In this document: piece after piece, positions 1-7,475 of the stretch
Layout: each line of letters opens with the position of its first letter
How positions within the stretch are numbered: position 1 is the first letter of the stretch
Assembly (NCBI GenBank): GCA_030448185.1
Contig: JAUJNL010000067.1
Coordinates: forward strand, 1 to 37,754
Reading direction: 5' to 3'
From: Cytophagales bacterium
GTDB lineage: Bacteria > Bacteroidota > Bacteroidia > Cytophagales > 172606-1
Length of the DNA stretch: 37,754 bases
The notes under the pieces: generated by a model
What the model saw: the letters and a program-made list of their open reading frames with translations, nothing else
The model's database searches: none
What the model was told of the DNA's origin: nothing
Translations under genes and position numbers: made by a program

Positions 1-795
1 TACGTAAAGAAACAGTGAAATAACCCCCAAAACTAAGTGAGGAAATTGTAACACGCTGGTTTTGCCGGCTGGTGTGGACGAAGTGCCAGTGTCTTCAGTT
101 GCTTCATCACTGATATCGGGCAGGGAGGAAAAGTAAACGGCCACCGCCAGCAAAACGAGTACTCCGGCAATGATCATATAAGGTATAATTACCCGTCCGG
201 CCAATTCGTTTAGCGCCGCTTCCCGGGCTGTTTGGGTCATCGTTTTTAGTCTCTGTTCAAAACCGTCGGCATCTTTCAGGGTGATGTACCCAAAAATATA
301 AACTGCTATGATACCGGCTACTTTATTACAAATGCCCATAATACTGATTCGCATCGCGGCGCTTTCCGGAGGACCAATAATGGTCACGTACGGGTTTGAG
401 GCCGTTTGCAGGAGGGCGAGTCCGGTTCCTATGATAAATAAGCCTACCAGAAACAAGTTGAAGTTCCTTGCCTGGGCCGCGGGAATAAATAATAGGGCTC
501 CCACCGCCATAATAAGCAATCCGAGAGCCATTCCTTTTTTGTAGCCGGTGGCCCGCAGGACAAAGGAAGAAGGAATTGCCATAACCGTGTAGGCAATAAA
601 AAAGGCGAATGTAACCAGGTAGGCCTGAAAATTACTTTCGAGCTGACAGGCAATTTTGAGGTAGGGAATCAGGGTACCATTGACCCAGGTAACGAAACCG
701 AAAATAAAGAACAGGGAACCGATAATGATCAGCGGTCCGGTGCTGCTGCGGGCAGCGGTAGCAGAACCAGTAGTAGGCTTTATGGTAGTAGACAT
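1..795 (-). CDS. FHS-family MFS sugar transporter (3' end outside the window)
   Basis: The reading frame is open from an ATG at 793-795 leftward to base 1 without a stop, so about 265 N-terminal residues are visible. After a short polar N-terminus comes the sequence FFIFGFVTWVNGTLIPYLK, typical of the first helix of glucose/galactose/fucose:H+ symporters (FucP/GluP type), then further hydrophobic helices and a loop with AYLVTFAFFIAY. It should import a monosaccharide across the inner membrane by proton symport; the exact sugar cannot be read. A LacI-family remnant lies upstream on the same strand, which fits an old regulator-transporter pair. No defect is seen in the visible part. Confidence 0.88.
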   Translation of the reverse strand, partial: MSTTIKPTTGSATAARSSTGPLIIIGSLFFIFGFVTWVNGTLIPYLKIACQLESNFQAYLVTFAFFIAYTVMAIPSSFVLRATGYKKGMALGLLIMAVGALLFIPAAQARNFNLFLVGLFIIGTGLALLQTASNPYVTIIGPPESAAMRISIMGICNKVAGIIAVYIFGYITLKDADGFEQRLKTMTQTAREAALNELAGRVIIPYMIIAGVLVLLAVAVYFSSLPDISDEATEDTGTSSTPAGKTSVLQFPHLVLGVISLFLYV

Positions 796-861
796 GGATA
801 ATTGTTTTAAACGGAATGGGTATTTACCTCTAAAGAACTGTAATTTTTTGAGATAGCAAAA

Positions 862-894
862 CAAAAATACCCCTTGTATCTGCTATTTTCCCAA
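862..894 (-). promoter_or_regulatory. Possible Bacteroidota promoter of the sugar transporter
   Basis: On the minus strand a TATTTTTG box (862-869) matches the TAnnTTTG -7 consensus of Bacteroidota. A TTG lies 22 bases upstream of it (892-894), slightly longer than the usual spacing. It sits about 65 bases before the transporter ATG. This is a pattern match only. Confidence 0.3.
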
Positions 895-924
895 CCAGGA
901 CCCCTCATTTGAAGTTCGTCCGGT

Positions 925-1083
925 TCAGGTAGATTCTCTGACCAGCAGGTTACCTTCCCCAATTTTAGTCTCCGCCATAATTGGCTCGGAAGCGCTTACT
1001 AATTGTTCAAGAAAATACTGGCAGGCAATACGGCCAATTTCGGCGGGTGATTGGCTAATAGACCGGAGTCTGGGAGCGGAGAA
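925..1083 (-). pseudogene. C-terminal remnant of a LacI-family transcriptional regulator
   Basis: The minus-strand frame ending at TGA 925-927 gives about 52 residues: SAPRLRSISQSPAEIGRIA, then a short helix and the ending GEGNLLVREST. The PRLxSIxQ..EIGR..A block and the LLVREST ending are the characteristic last part of the LacI/GalR effector-binding domain. Upstream the frame meets a stop at 1084-1086, and neither the rest of that domain nor the helix-turn-helix is present. It is therefore a truncated gene. It lies directly upstream of the sugar transporter on the same strand, so it was probably that transporter's regulator. The breakpoint falls just before the rightward gene at 1188, suggesting a deletion or rearrangement here. 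Confidence 0.7.
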
Positions 1084-1187
1084 CTATATTCTTCCTCCAA
1101 CTGTGGTTTTATCTTTGGGGTTCCCGTTGGTTTGGGTTGAATTGTTCGGGGAATTCCTATAACTTTTGCCCCAAACCTTTACTACCT

Positions 1188-1778
1188 ATGAAATCTACTT
1201 GCCTCTTTCTTGGTCTTCAACTGGCCGCCTTTTCTGCTTTCGCCCAAACAACCATTCCTGCTCCCGAAGCTCAGGTCAAGGCCGCGGTAATGGCAGCACC
1301 TGCGGACCAGCGGCAAGGCGCAACGGTCTACGGATACAATGATAAAAAAGAATTGGTGCTACTCCGGAAAGGGACTAATTCTATGATATGCATTGCTGAC
1401 GACCCAAATCAGAAAGGGTTTAATGCCAGCTGTTACCACAAGGAGCTTGACCCCTTTATGGCCCGGGGCCGCGAATTGCAGAAACAGGGCAAATCACAAC
1501 AGGAAATATTCGACATCCGGGAGAAGGAAGTCAAGGCAGGGAAGCTGAAAATGCCTAAAAGCGGCTCTACTTTGTTTGTATATTCTGCCCCCGAAGAAAG
1601 CTTTAACCCGGAAACGGGCGAAGTTAAGGAGGGAAATTTCCGGTACGTGGTGTATATTCCCTATGCCACCGCAGAAAGTACCGGCCTACCCCTGAAACCG
1701 GAAGCTCCTGGTATGCCCTGGATCATGGACCCCGGCACGCACCGGGCTCATATTATGATCAATCCGCCGAAGAAGTGA
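1188..1778 (+). CDS. Exported protein of unknown function
   Basis: The chosen ATG at 1188 starts directly with a signal peptide (MKSTCLFLGLQLAAFSAFAQ, cleavage expected after AFA), giving 196 residues; the open frame extends upstream to 1137 but that part does not look like protein. The mature protein is soluble, without further membrane segments. It has a charged central helix rich in K, E and Q (about residues 95-130) and a C-terminal part with YIPYATAE and PGTHRAHIMI. I do not recognise the family. It probably acts in the periplasm. A TATCTTTG -7-like box is at 1110-1117. It stands alone, with the leftward ABC ATPase converging from the right. Confidence 0.75.
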   Translation: MKSTCLFLGLQLAAFSAFAQTTIPAPEAQVKAAVMAAPADQRQGATVYGYNDKKELVLLRKGTNSMICIADDPNQKGFNASCYHKELDPFMARGRELQKQGKSQQEIFDIREKEVKAGKLKMPKSGSTLFVYSAPEESFNPETGEVKEGNFRYVVYIPYATAESTGLPLKPEAPGMPWIMDPGTHRAHIMINPPKK

Positions 1779-1979
1779 GAAGGGAAAACAAAAAGGTAGC
1801 AGGAGCAACTAGACAAGGAAAAGGTTCTCCTGTTTTACTTTCTCCAATAAAAATAATTTTTTATAAACTCAATTTCCTCCGTTTTCCAGAATAATCGGTG
1901 ATGGTTACGGACGCTGTATTATCTGGCAGGCAGAGGGTACGGGATGACTGGGAAAGGTAGGTGGACCCTTAATAACCTA

Positions 1980-3023
1980 CTACTTGAAAACAATTACCTT
2001 TCCGGGATGGATCGTCAGGTTCACTGCCTCACCTTTAGGTACACTTCCCGCTGGTATCCTCGCTCTGACCGTGACCGTACGGCTCACCTGAATAATTGCT
2101 TCTTCATAAGCTCCGTAGTAGGTCAATCCCGTAACTTTGCCCGTCAACTCACCCTGCCTTGCCTGCACGATCACGTCTTCCGGACGGATACCCACCAGCT
2201 GATTAGGATCAAGGGTGTGCAAAAGCGCCAAAAAGGAGGAGGTAGGAGACAAGGATGCAGACACCGCCCGTAGGATTTCTTTTGTTTTAATCAGCGTAAC
2301 GGCTCCGAAAAACCGGGCCACGTACGGCGAAGCGGGTTGCCCGTACAATTTACTGGGACTGCCATCTTGAATTATTTTACCTTCACGCAGTAAGATAATC
2401 CGGTCGGCCAGGGAAAGGGCATCCTGCGGGTCGTGGGTAACGAAAATCACGGAGGTACGGCTGCTGCGAACAAAATCCATCACTTCTTCCTTAATGTGCC
2501 CTTTCAAAACCACATCCAGGTTGCTGAAAGGCTCATCCATCAACAGGAGCAAGGGTTCATCGGCCAGGGCAGTAGCCAAAGCGGTCCGTTGTTGCTCCCC
2601 GTCGGACAAGGTTTTAGGTATCTGGTGTTTTACCCGTTCCAGCCGGCCCAGGTGCAGCATTTGGGTCAGCCGCTGCTCCCGGTAAGCTGTATCGTATTTC
2701 CGGAGGGCATACCGGATATTTTCCGCTACGGAGATATTAGGAAATAACTTGAAGTGCTGATGCACCAATCTGATATCCGGGTGGCCGGGTACGAGGTTCT
2801 GACTTGGACCCGTTACGGGTTTACCACGTAAGCGAATACCACCGCTATCCAAATCTTCCAGTCCGGCAAGCAGCCGGAGCAGTGTGGTTTTACCGCTGCC
2901 ACTCTCCCCGGTCAGGGCCAGTACTTCGCCTTTGGCCAGATGCAGAGAAATTCCGTTTACGGCTGATAGGGAGTGCTGCGGATAGGTTTTGTACAGGTTT
3001 TCTGCGTGGAGAAGTAACGCCAT
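1980..3023 (-). CDS. ABC transporter ATP-binding protein (PotA/FbpC-like, with TOBE domain)
   Basis: A 347-residue importer-type ATPase. Visible motifs are Walker A GESGSGKTT (39-47), a Q-loop near VHQHF (88-91), the signature LSDGEQQR (139-146), Walker B LLLLMDEPF (about 158-165) and the H-loop VTHD (about residue 197). About 110 residues follow; a segment near VGIRPEDVIV and the beta-rich end match the TOBE regulatory domain found in spermidine, Fe3+ and sulfate/molybdate importers. The signature has D in place of the second usual G/S, still compatible with function. No permease or binding-protein gene is adjacent, so it is an orphan ATPase whose partner lies elsewhere, and the substrate is unknown. 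Confidence 0.88.
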   Translation of the reverse strand: MALLLHAENLYKTYPQHSLSAVNGISLHLAKGEVLALTGESGSGKTTLLRLLAGLEDLDSGGIRLRGKPVTGPSQNLVPGHPDIRLVHQHFKLFPNISVAENIRYALRKYDTAYREQRLTQMLHLGRLERVKHQIPKTLSDGEQQRTALATALADEPLLLLMDEPFSNLDVVLKGHIKEEVMDFVRSSRTSVIFVTHDPQDALSLADRIILLREGKIIQDGSPSKLYGQPASPYVARFFGAVTLIKTKEILRAVSASLSPTSSFLALLHTLDPNQLVGIRPEDVIVQARQGELTGKVTGLTYYGAYEEAIIQVSRTVTVRARIPAGSVPKGEAVNLTIHPGKVIVFK

Positions 3024-3192
3024 GTAGTAGCAGTAAACGAATGGAAGAAGGGTAAGAGGTCTTGGCTTTGGAAACTATAAATGGACGCAAAATGCTGCAA
3101 AGCTGTTCTTTTTGCCGGAAATCAGCCGGTTCGGGTAGTACTTTATTTTCCGTAATCAGAACGTTGTTCCGCATTTAGCTTCGCTGAGATAG

Positions 3193-3271
3193 TTGCAATG
3201 CGGAACTCTCGAAAAGGGCATTTTAAATGCCCGGTTCTCCCATCCGCATTGCAAATGCGGATGAACGGGAG
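3193..3271. repeat. Nested hairpin cluster (REP-like)
   Basis: TTGCAATGCGGA (3193-3204) is repeated as its exact reverse complement at 3243-3254. Between them GGGCATT-TTA-AATGCCC forms a hairpin, and ATCCGCATT-GCA-AATGCGGAT (3242-3262) forms another. CTCCC (3237-3241) pairs with GGGAG (3267-3271) around the second. These mutually exclusive hairpins lie upstream of the ABC ATPase and look like a REP-type element rather than a coding sequence. Confidence 0.6.
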
Positions 3272-3302
3272 CTAATGGGCCGGGGATTTAAATGGGCTTC
3301 TA

Positions 3303-3476
3303 AGCTCGACTTTCGCATTTTCTCATAATGCAACCTACCAAAGGGTTGAAAGAGGGCTAATTCTTCAAATAGTTTTTGAACATCATGTCTAAAACGCGAT
3401 ATTCAAAAACTAAAAATACCTTATTTATGCTGTTTAAGCCTGTTTTTCTGGTTTTCACAAATGCGAAAGTCGAGCT
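3303..3476. mobile_element. MITE-like element with 18-bp perfect terminal inverted repeats
   Basis: AGCTCGACTTTCGCATTT at 3303-3320 is present as a perfect reverse complement at 3459-3476, enclosing 138 bases with no gene. Inside, AGTTTTTGAA (3371-3380) and TTCAAAAACT (3402-3411) form a second inverted repeat. Size and structure fit a non-autonomous miniature element. No clear target duplication was found, and no transposase with these ends is in the window, so the parent family is unknown. Confidence 0.5.
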
Positions 3477-3478
3477 AA

Positions 3479-3510
3479 GGGAATTAACGTTGCCAAAGTC
3501 CCGACTAAAT
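3479..3510. repeat. Dispersed 32-bp repeat, copy 1
   Basis: Starts GGAATTAACGTTGCCAAAGT and is nearly the same as 7385-7417. It directly follows the MITE-like element. Read in one frame both copies give a peptide beginning ELTLP, so they may be remnants of one coding sequence, perhaps of a mobile element. Confidence 0.4.
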
Positions 3511-3872
3511 TAACTCCTTAAAACTTTAGTACCCTTCTTTCAGTAGGGAAAATAACCAAGCTCGCTTTGAAGGAGTTACGCTGGTCTAATTTAAATAGGT
3601 TAATCACTTCTCAAAAAAAGAATAATTTGACTCATAATTTACTAAAGGACAAGTTGTTACGTATTGGCACTGAAAATGTGCTGCTAATTTTTTAAGGGGA
3701 GCCAGCAACCTGGCCTAATTCCCAAATTCCAAACTAAAATTATTTTTAGAAAGTAACGCGCTACTGGCATCTTTTGTGCTAACTTATTAGCAGCATTCTT
3801 CTTAGGTGTACCAGGGAATAGCTATCCCTTTCAACCATCATCCGTCCTTTTTACCCAAACTTCAACAACCTC
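3511..3872. other. Intergenic stretch without a recognisable gene
   Basis: About 360 AT-rich bases upstream of the lipoprotein pseudogene. Neither strand holds a convincing gene or a strong hairpin. The last 60 bases before the ATG resemble the sequence before the duplicated 5' end at 6139. Confidence 0.4.
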
Positions 3873-4656
3873 ATGAAAACGATGAAGCACCCCCGAAACG
3901 GGTTCCTGGGAACCCTTCTGGCCGCAGCCTTGCTCTTAGTGGCCGCCGCATGCCACCAGGTCAAAGATGCGGTAGAGACCCCAAGCAGAAGTGTTACCTC
4001 CCGATATCAAGGCGGAAATTGACTGGGATGGTATTAATAAAAGTGTAGTGAAACGGTTATACAAACTGACGCAAATCAATCTGCTAACCCAAGCAATCAG
4101 GAATGAAATGAGCCAAAGGTTCATTGCCGGTAAACTCTCCTATCAGGAATTGCATCAGATGATGCGGGAGGGTAAAATCACGGATAAAGATAAAATGGAT
4201 ATTTTTTTGAGGAAAGCACGTATAAGATTAGTAACGGTGGAATTGAAGATCAGCCTAAAAAAATCATCCGGGATCGACACACCGTTGAGGGAAATCCCGG
4301 TTTTTTTACCGGCACCTGGTTCTCTCTTATAATCCAGTTTTTGAATCATTTTATGAAAGTGCTGGTATCACTGGTTATAGATTCCACTACCTACTTACCT
4401 TTCACCCGGAATGGTACTTATCAGTACGCAGTCGGGGTTAAAGTTGGACCCAAAGAGAAAATTTTCCGCGAATGGAGCCGCCACCGGGGCACTTACCAGA
4501 TTAATCCAATCACTGAACTCGAAGCTCAAAATTGGGATGAAAGTAATGAATATCTACGTTCTCTCTATACCATTACCTTTACGCCTGATCCGCGTACGGT
4601 CCAATCCATCCCCGACCTAAAGGCACATAAGTTAAAATCTATATTTGTCAATCTTT

Positions 4657-5873
4657 GGGTGTACGACATTTTGCAGGTCAGGCCAAAATAAGCTCACGGA
4701 CAGTATGCCAAATTCCACTACAATTGGCTACCCGTAAATTAGCCACCTGCTGGGCTCCTTGAACAGTCCATCGCTGTCGGGAACGTTTGAGCCGGTGTTG
4801 GATGACATGGCGGTGAGCGGCTTCCATCGGCCCCGAACCAATAGGAGACCTTTCTGACGGAAGGTTTTATAACGCATCCGTTTAAGATTGTTACGATAAT
4901 AGCCACAGATACTTTTTGGAGCTGGGCAGCTTTGCCTTTCAGGCTCATCAAGCTGATAGAAGTCAGGACTACTTCCGCCTGATCCTCCAGTAAGAGTTCT
5001 GCTTGTTGTTCAATCCACTCTTTACGCAGGGGGTTGATCTGGAAAAGCTTCCAGGGCAAAGCCACACAGGCGTTCTTTGGCGTGATAAAAGTCTAAAATC
5101 TGTTCCGAGTCGGATAGTACTGCCCGATCCAGTCCCAGATCCAGCGAGCTCCATCGGCAATCCAGACTAAATTCGTCAGATGATCTACCTGGGGAGCAAG
5201 CTTGTCAAAAAGGCGTCCTGTTCGCCTAAATGCGCTACATACGTACTCTGCCGGATAAAATTCCGCTCCTGAGTCTGCGGTAAAACGGCGCTGGCCGGAA
5301 ATAAACGAGCCAGTTTCATTTCTTTCCAGCCTTCCTGCCGGGTAAACACCATACCGCCATCCAGCATGGCGTAGTGTAATCGGTTTTCTTTCGGTTGTAG
5401 CGCATCAGTCTGCGATTGCTGCTTTTCCTGCCATAACTCTCCGTAGTGATGGGTAAGCCTTTCAATTTGTTTGGCACTTACCTGTATGCCTGAGAGCTTT
5501 TCCAGCAACAGTTCTCCTTCGGCAAACACGCAAGCCTGACCCAGCAATACCACTTGTTCTTGTAGATACGCACTTTGGCTAAAGCCTGCCGGGCAATCGC
5601 AGTAGGGATGATCTTTGTTTACACTCACCCAGCCGTACTTACTTTGCAGTCTTTTTTTATTACGGTCTTTACTAACGGGGCCTAAACTCTGCTCGAACAC
5701 TTCCCGGCTAATCGCCTGCCACTGCGCATCAAAGGTCTTTTCATAATCGTACCCGTTTTTCTGCGCAGCCAGGGCTTTTTCCAAGGCTTCTATTTTTTCC
5801 AGTAATGCGGCTCTGTTGATCATCATCTATACGCTTTTTCCTAATTTACTCTTTTCTGCATTTTGTCACACCC
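4657..5873 (-). mobile_element. ISKra4-family-like insertion sequence, degenerate, with 8-bp target duplication
   Basis: The ends are imperfect inverted repeats: GGGTGTACGACATTTTGCAG at 4657-4676, and the reverse complement of 5854-5873, which begins GGGTGTGACAAAATGCAG. The flanks carry the direct repeat CAATCTTT at 4649-4656 and 5874-5881, the target-site duplication. The 1217-bp element contains one transposase gene, now broken. It was inserted near the 3' end of the lipoprotein gene starting at 3873. Confidence 0.75.
4678..5826 (-). pseudogene. Transposase, ISKra4-family-like, inactivated by frameshifts
   Basis: The first 213 residues are intact (5826 to 5185): an N-terminal coiled segment, a Cys pair in YCDCPAGF, and the LDGGMVFTRQEGWKEMKLAR block that marks the catalytic domain of this family. 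The rest is spread over three frames: IADGARWIWDWAGQYYP, then LPWKLFQINPLRKEW, then GYYRNNLKRMRYKTFRQKG, and finally PIGSGPMEAAHRHVIQHRLK followed by QRWTVQGAQQVANLRV and a TGA at 4678-4680. These pieces are collinear with a full-length transposase of roughly 380 residues. At least two or three indels separate them, so the enzyme is not made. Confidence 0.75.
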
Positions 5874-6138
5874 CAATCTTTATGGCTTGATCAACCGGAA
5901 AAGTTTCGTTACCGTTCATCAGGGCCACAAATCGTAATTCAAAGTCTGCGTGATGGCCCTCAGTCCGCTTATCATGATTCTTTCCTATTTTCTCCCTTCG
6001 ATTTCCAACCCCGCAATCTGGACGATCTCCCTCACATTGGGGATAAATAATATTTCTCCTTTGCCAGTGATACCCCTAATGTATTTACCCTATTAGCACG
6101 ATCCCTTATACTACAAACCCATAAACTCTTACCTCCTC

Positions 6139-6216
6139 ATGAAAACCATGAAGCACACCCGAAGCGGGTTCCTGGGAACTTATTCCATGAACTCAACCCG
6201 GCACAATTGTGTTTAG
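6139..6216 (+). pseudogene. Duplicated 5' end of the lipoprotein gene
   Basis: The first 48 bases are close to 3873-3920 (about 43 identical), encoding MKTMKHTRSGFLGT, and then the similarity ends and the frame stops after 25 codons. The hydrophobic core and lipobox of the first copy are missing. It is a broken tandem paralogue or a recombination scar. No functional product is expected. Confidence 0.5.
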
Positions 6217-6219
6217 TTA

Positions 6220-6473
6220 ATGCTAAATCTAATTCGTAGCCTGACGCTTATCTTCCTTCTGTTAGCCGGTGGGTATCCCCAGCGTTCACTGAGCTAATGT
6301 AACGCGCGTGACTCGTTGCTTCTCTTCGTGAGGGATTTTATAAAGATATGGCTAAAGCTAAGGATGCTAAGGAAGTTGTTGAAGACTCGGATGACAATAC
6401 AAGGATTGTATTTACAGGCGGTAGCTACTGGACACGGGTAGGAAAGAAATCACTAATGGGAAGGAACCAATAG
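6220..6473 (+). pseudogene. Possible remnant of a small exported protein gene
   Basis: An ATG at 6220 begins a signal-peptide-like MLNLIRSLTLIFLLLAGG that stops after 25 codons. In another frame a protein-like stretch follows (MAKAKDAKEVVEDSDDNTR, then IVFTGGSYWTRVGKK) ending at TAG 6471-6473. A frameshift could join them into one exported protein of about 80 residues. A good terminator follows at 6506, which supports an old gene here. I do not recognise the family. Confidence 0.3.
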
Positions 6474-6505
6474 GCGTACTGTAGCTACCGCCCATTATCT
6501 TCAGG

Positions 6506-6550
6506 AAGCCGCAGCTTGGGTTAGTCGCCCAGGCGCGGCTTTCTTCTGTT
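6506..6550 (+). terminator. Intrinsic terminator
   Basis: AAGCCGC (6506-6512), a bulged A, and GCTTGGG (6514-6520) pair with CCCAGGC and GCGGCTT (6528-6541) around a 7-base loop. This makes a 14-bp GC-rich stem followed by the pyrimidine-rich TCTTCTGTT. It would stop rightward transcription before the ParDE operon. Confidence 0.65.
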
Positions 6551-6573
6551 GCAGCCATTGGAATAGGCTTTGT

Positions 6574-6595
6574 GTTATATAACAAAGATTGTTAT
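6574..6595. promoter_or_regulatory. Likely ParD operator
   Basis: GTTATATAAC (6574-6583) is a perfect 10-bp palindrome. It overlaps ATAACA-N5-TGTTAT (6579-6595), a second inverted repeat, about 25 bases before the antitoxin ATG. Ribbon-helix-helix antitoxins bind such short palindromes as dimers, so autorepression of parDE is the natural reading. Position and symmetry are seen; binding is inferred. Confidence 0.5.
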
Positions 6596-6619
6596 CATTG
6601 TACCCAAAAAGAGAATTTT

Positions 6620-6871
6620 ATGAACGTATCCATCACCCCCCAGCTCGAAAGCTTTTTGCAGGAACGCGTGAAAGCAGGCCGTTTCAACAATACCAGTGAG
6701 GCCGTTCGCGCGGCTATTCGGTTATTGCAGAAGGAAGAAACCGAATACGAGGAGAAACTAGCCGCTTTACGGGCCGAGATTGAAAAGGGCTTTGTCGGTG
6801 AGCCTGTACCTTTCGATTTGGAGGAAATCAAGCGGGAAGCCCGAAAGCGCAAAAAAGAACGGGTTTCGTAA
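6620..6871 (+). CDS. parD: Type II antitoxin, ParD family
   Basis: The 83-residue protein begins MNVSITPQLESFLQERVKAG, followed by RFNNTSEAVRAAIRLLQKEE. This is the beta-strand and helix-turn of a ParD/CopG ribbon-helix-helix DNA-binding domain (residues 1-45). The C-terminal half is charged (EEKLAALRAEIEKG...) and would wrap the toxin. The start at 6620 is chosen because the family begins with this strand; the frame is open further upstream but lacks homology. It should neutralise ParE and repress the operon at the palindromes just upstream. Its TAA overlaps the toxin ATG by one base, indicating translational coupling. Confidence 0.9.
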   Translation: MNVSITPQLESFLQERVKAGRFNNTSEAVRAAIRLLQKEETEYEEKLAALRAEIEKGFVGEPVPFDLEEIKREARKRKKERVS

Positions 6872-7179
6872 TGGCTGGTTTTGTACTAAGCCGGGAAGCC
6901 AGAGAAGATACCCTTGCCATCTGGCTTTATCTCTCTCAGCAGGCTTCGGACGACGTAGCCGACCAGCAGTTAGACCGCATCTATGACACCTGTGCTAAAT
7001 TAGCAGCAAACCCATACATCGGGCGCAGCCGTTCGGAATTAAGGAAAGACCTCCGAAGTTTCCCGGAAAACCCTTACATGATCTTTTACACTGTGGAAGG
7101 CCCACAACAGGATGTCCTTATTCGCCGGGTCATTCATAGCAGCCGGGACATCGATCGTCAGTTTAGCGGAGAAAGCTAA
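6871..7179 (+). CDS. parE: Type II toxin, RelE/ParE family
   Basis: A 102-residue protein with the RelE/ParE fold pattern: N-terminal FVLSREAREDTLAIWLYLSQ, the middle LAANPYIGRSRSEL followed by RSFPENPYMIFYTVEG, and the ending VLIRRVIHSSRDIDRQF. The ParE subgroup is favoured because the partner is ParD; ParE toxins act on DNA gyrase, whereas RelE toxins cut mRNA on the ribosome. It has full family length with no defect, one of few intact genes in the 3.8-12 kb stretch, as expected if loss of the antitoxin is selected against. Confidence 0.88.
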   Translation: MAGFVLSREAREDTLAIWLYLSQQASDDVADQQLDRIYDTCAKLAANPYIGRSRSELRKDLRSFPENPYMIFYTVEGPQQDVLIRRVIHSSRDIDRQFSGES

Positions 7180-7384
7180 TCTTTTTCTTTTTAACAGCGC
7201 TAACCCCGTAATAGGCTACGTATTTTTTCAACATGGCAGGAAAAATAGGTAAAGTTTCGCTTTGTCACAACTCTCCTACTGAGGAAGTTATCCTACACTC
7301 ATCGCGAAACTACTTGATTGACTAATCCTTTCTTTTTTACTTTCATTGGCATGCCCAAGTATAACTGATTTAAGATGTGCCAAA

Positions 7385-7417
7385 GGAATTAACGTTACCA
7401 AGGGCCCGGACTAAGTT
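7385..7417. repeat. Dispersed 32-bp repeat, copy 2
   Basis: Starts GGAATTAACGTTACCAAGGG and matches 3479-3510 with a few changes and one extra base. It lies about 60 bases before the ispH ATG. The surrounding frame reads KELTLPRARTKLPEILAASV, which runs into ispH without being part of it. Confidence 0.4.
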
Positions 7418-7475
7418 GCCAGAAATTTTGGCCGCCTCGGTTAAAACCATTTTTGACTCTATTGGTTATAGTATT

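Larger units (their letters stand above)
3873..5937 (+). pseudogene. Lipoprotein gene of unknown family, frameshifted and interrupted by an IS element
   Basis: The ATG at 3873 starts a lipoprotein signal peptide, MKTMKHPRNGFLGTLLAAAL followed by LLVAAAC, whose Cys would be lipidated. Reading on requires two single-base corrections: in the C run near 3977-3982 (into LPPDIKAEIDWDG) and in the T run near 4200-4207 (into YFFEESTYKISNGG and then VEGNPGFFTGTW). The frame then runs through 4656, where the ISKra4-like element (4657-5873) is inserted. Removing the element and one copy of its 8-bp target duplication continues the frame as VNLYGLINRKSFVTVHQGHK to a TAA at 5935-5937. The ancestral product was an outer- or inner-membrane-anchored protein of about 280 residues that I do not recognise. 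Its 5' end recurs at 6139. Confidence 0.6.
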
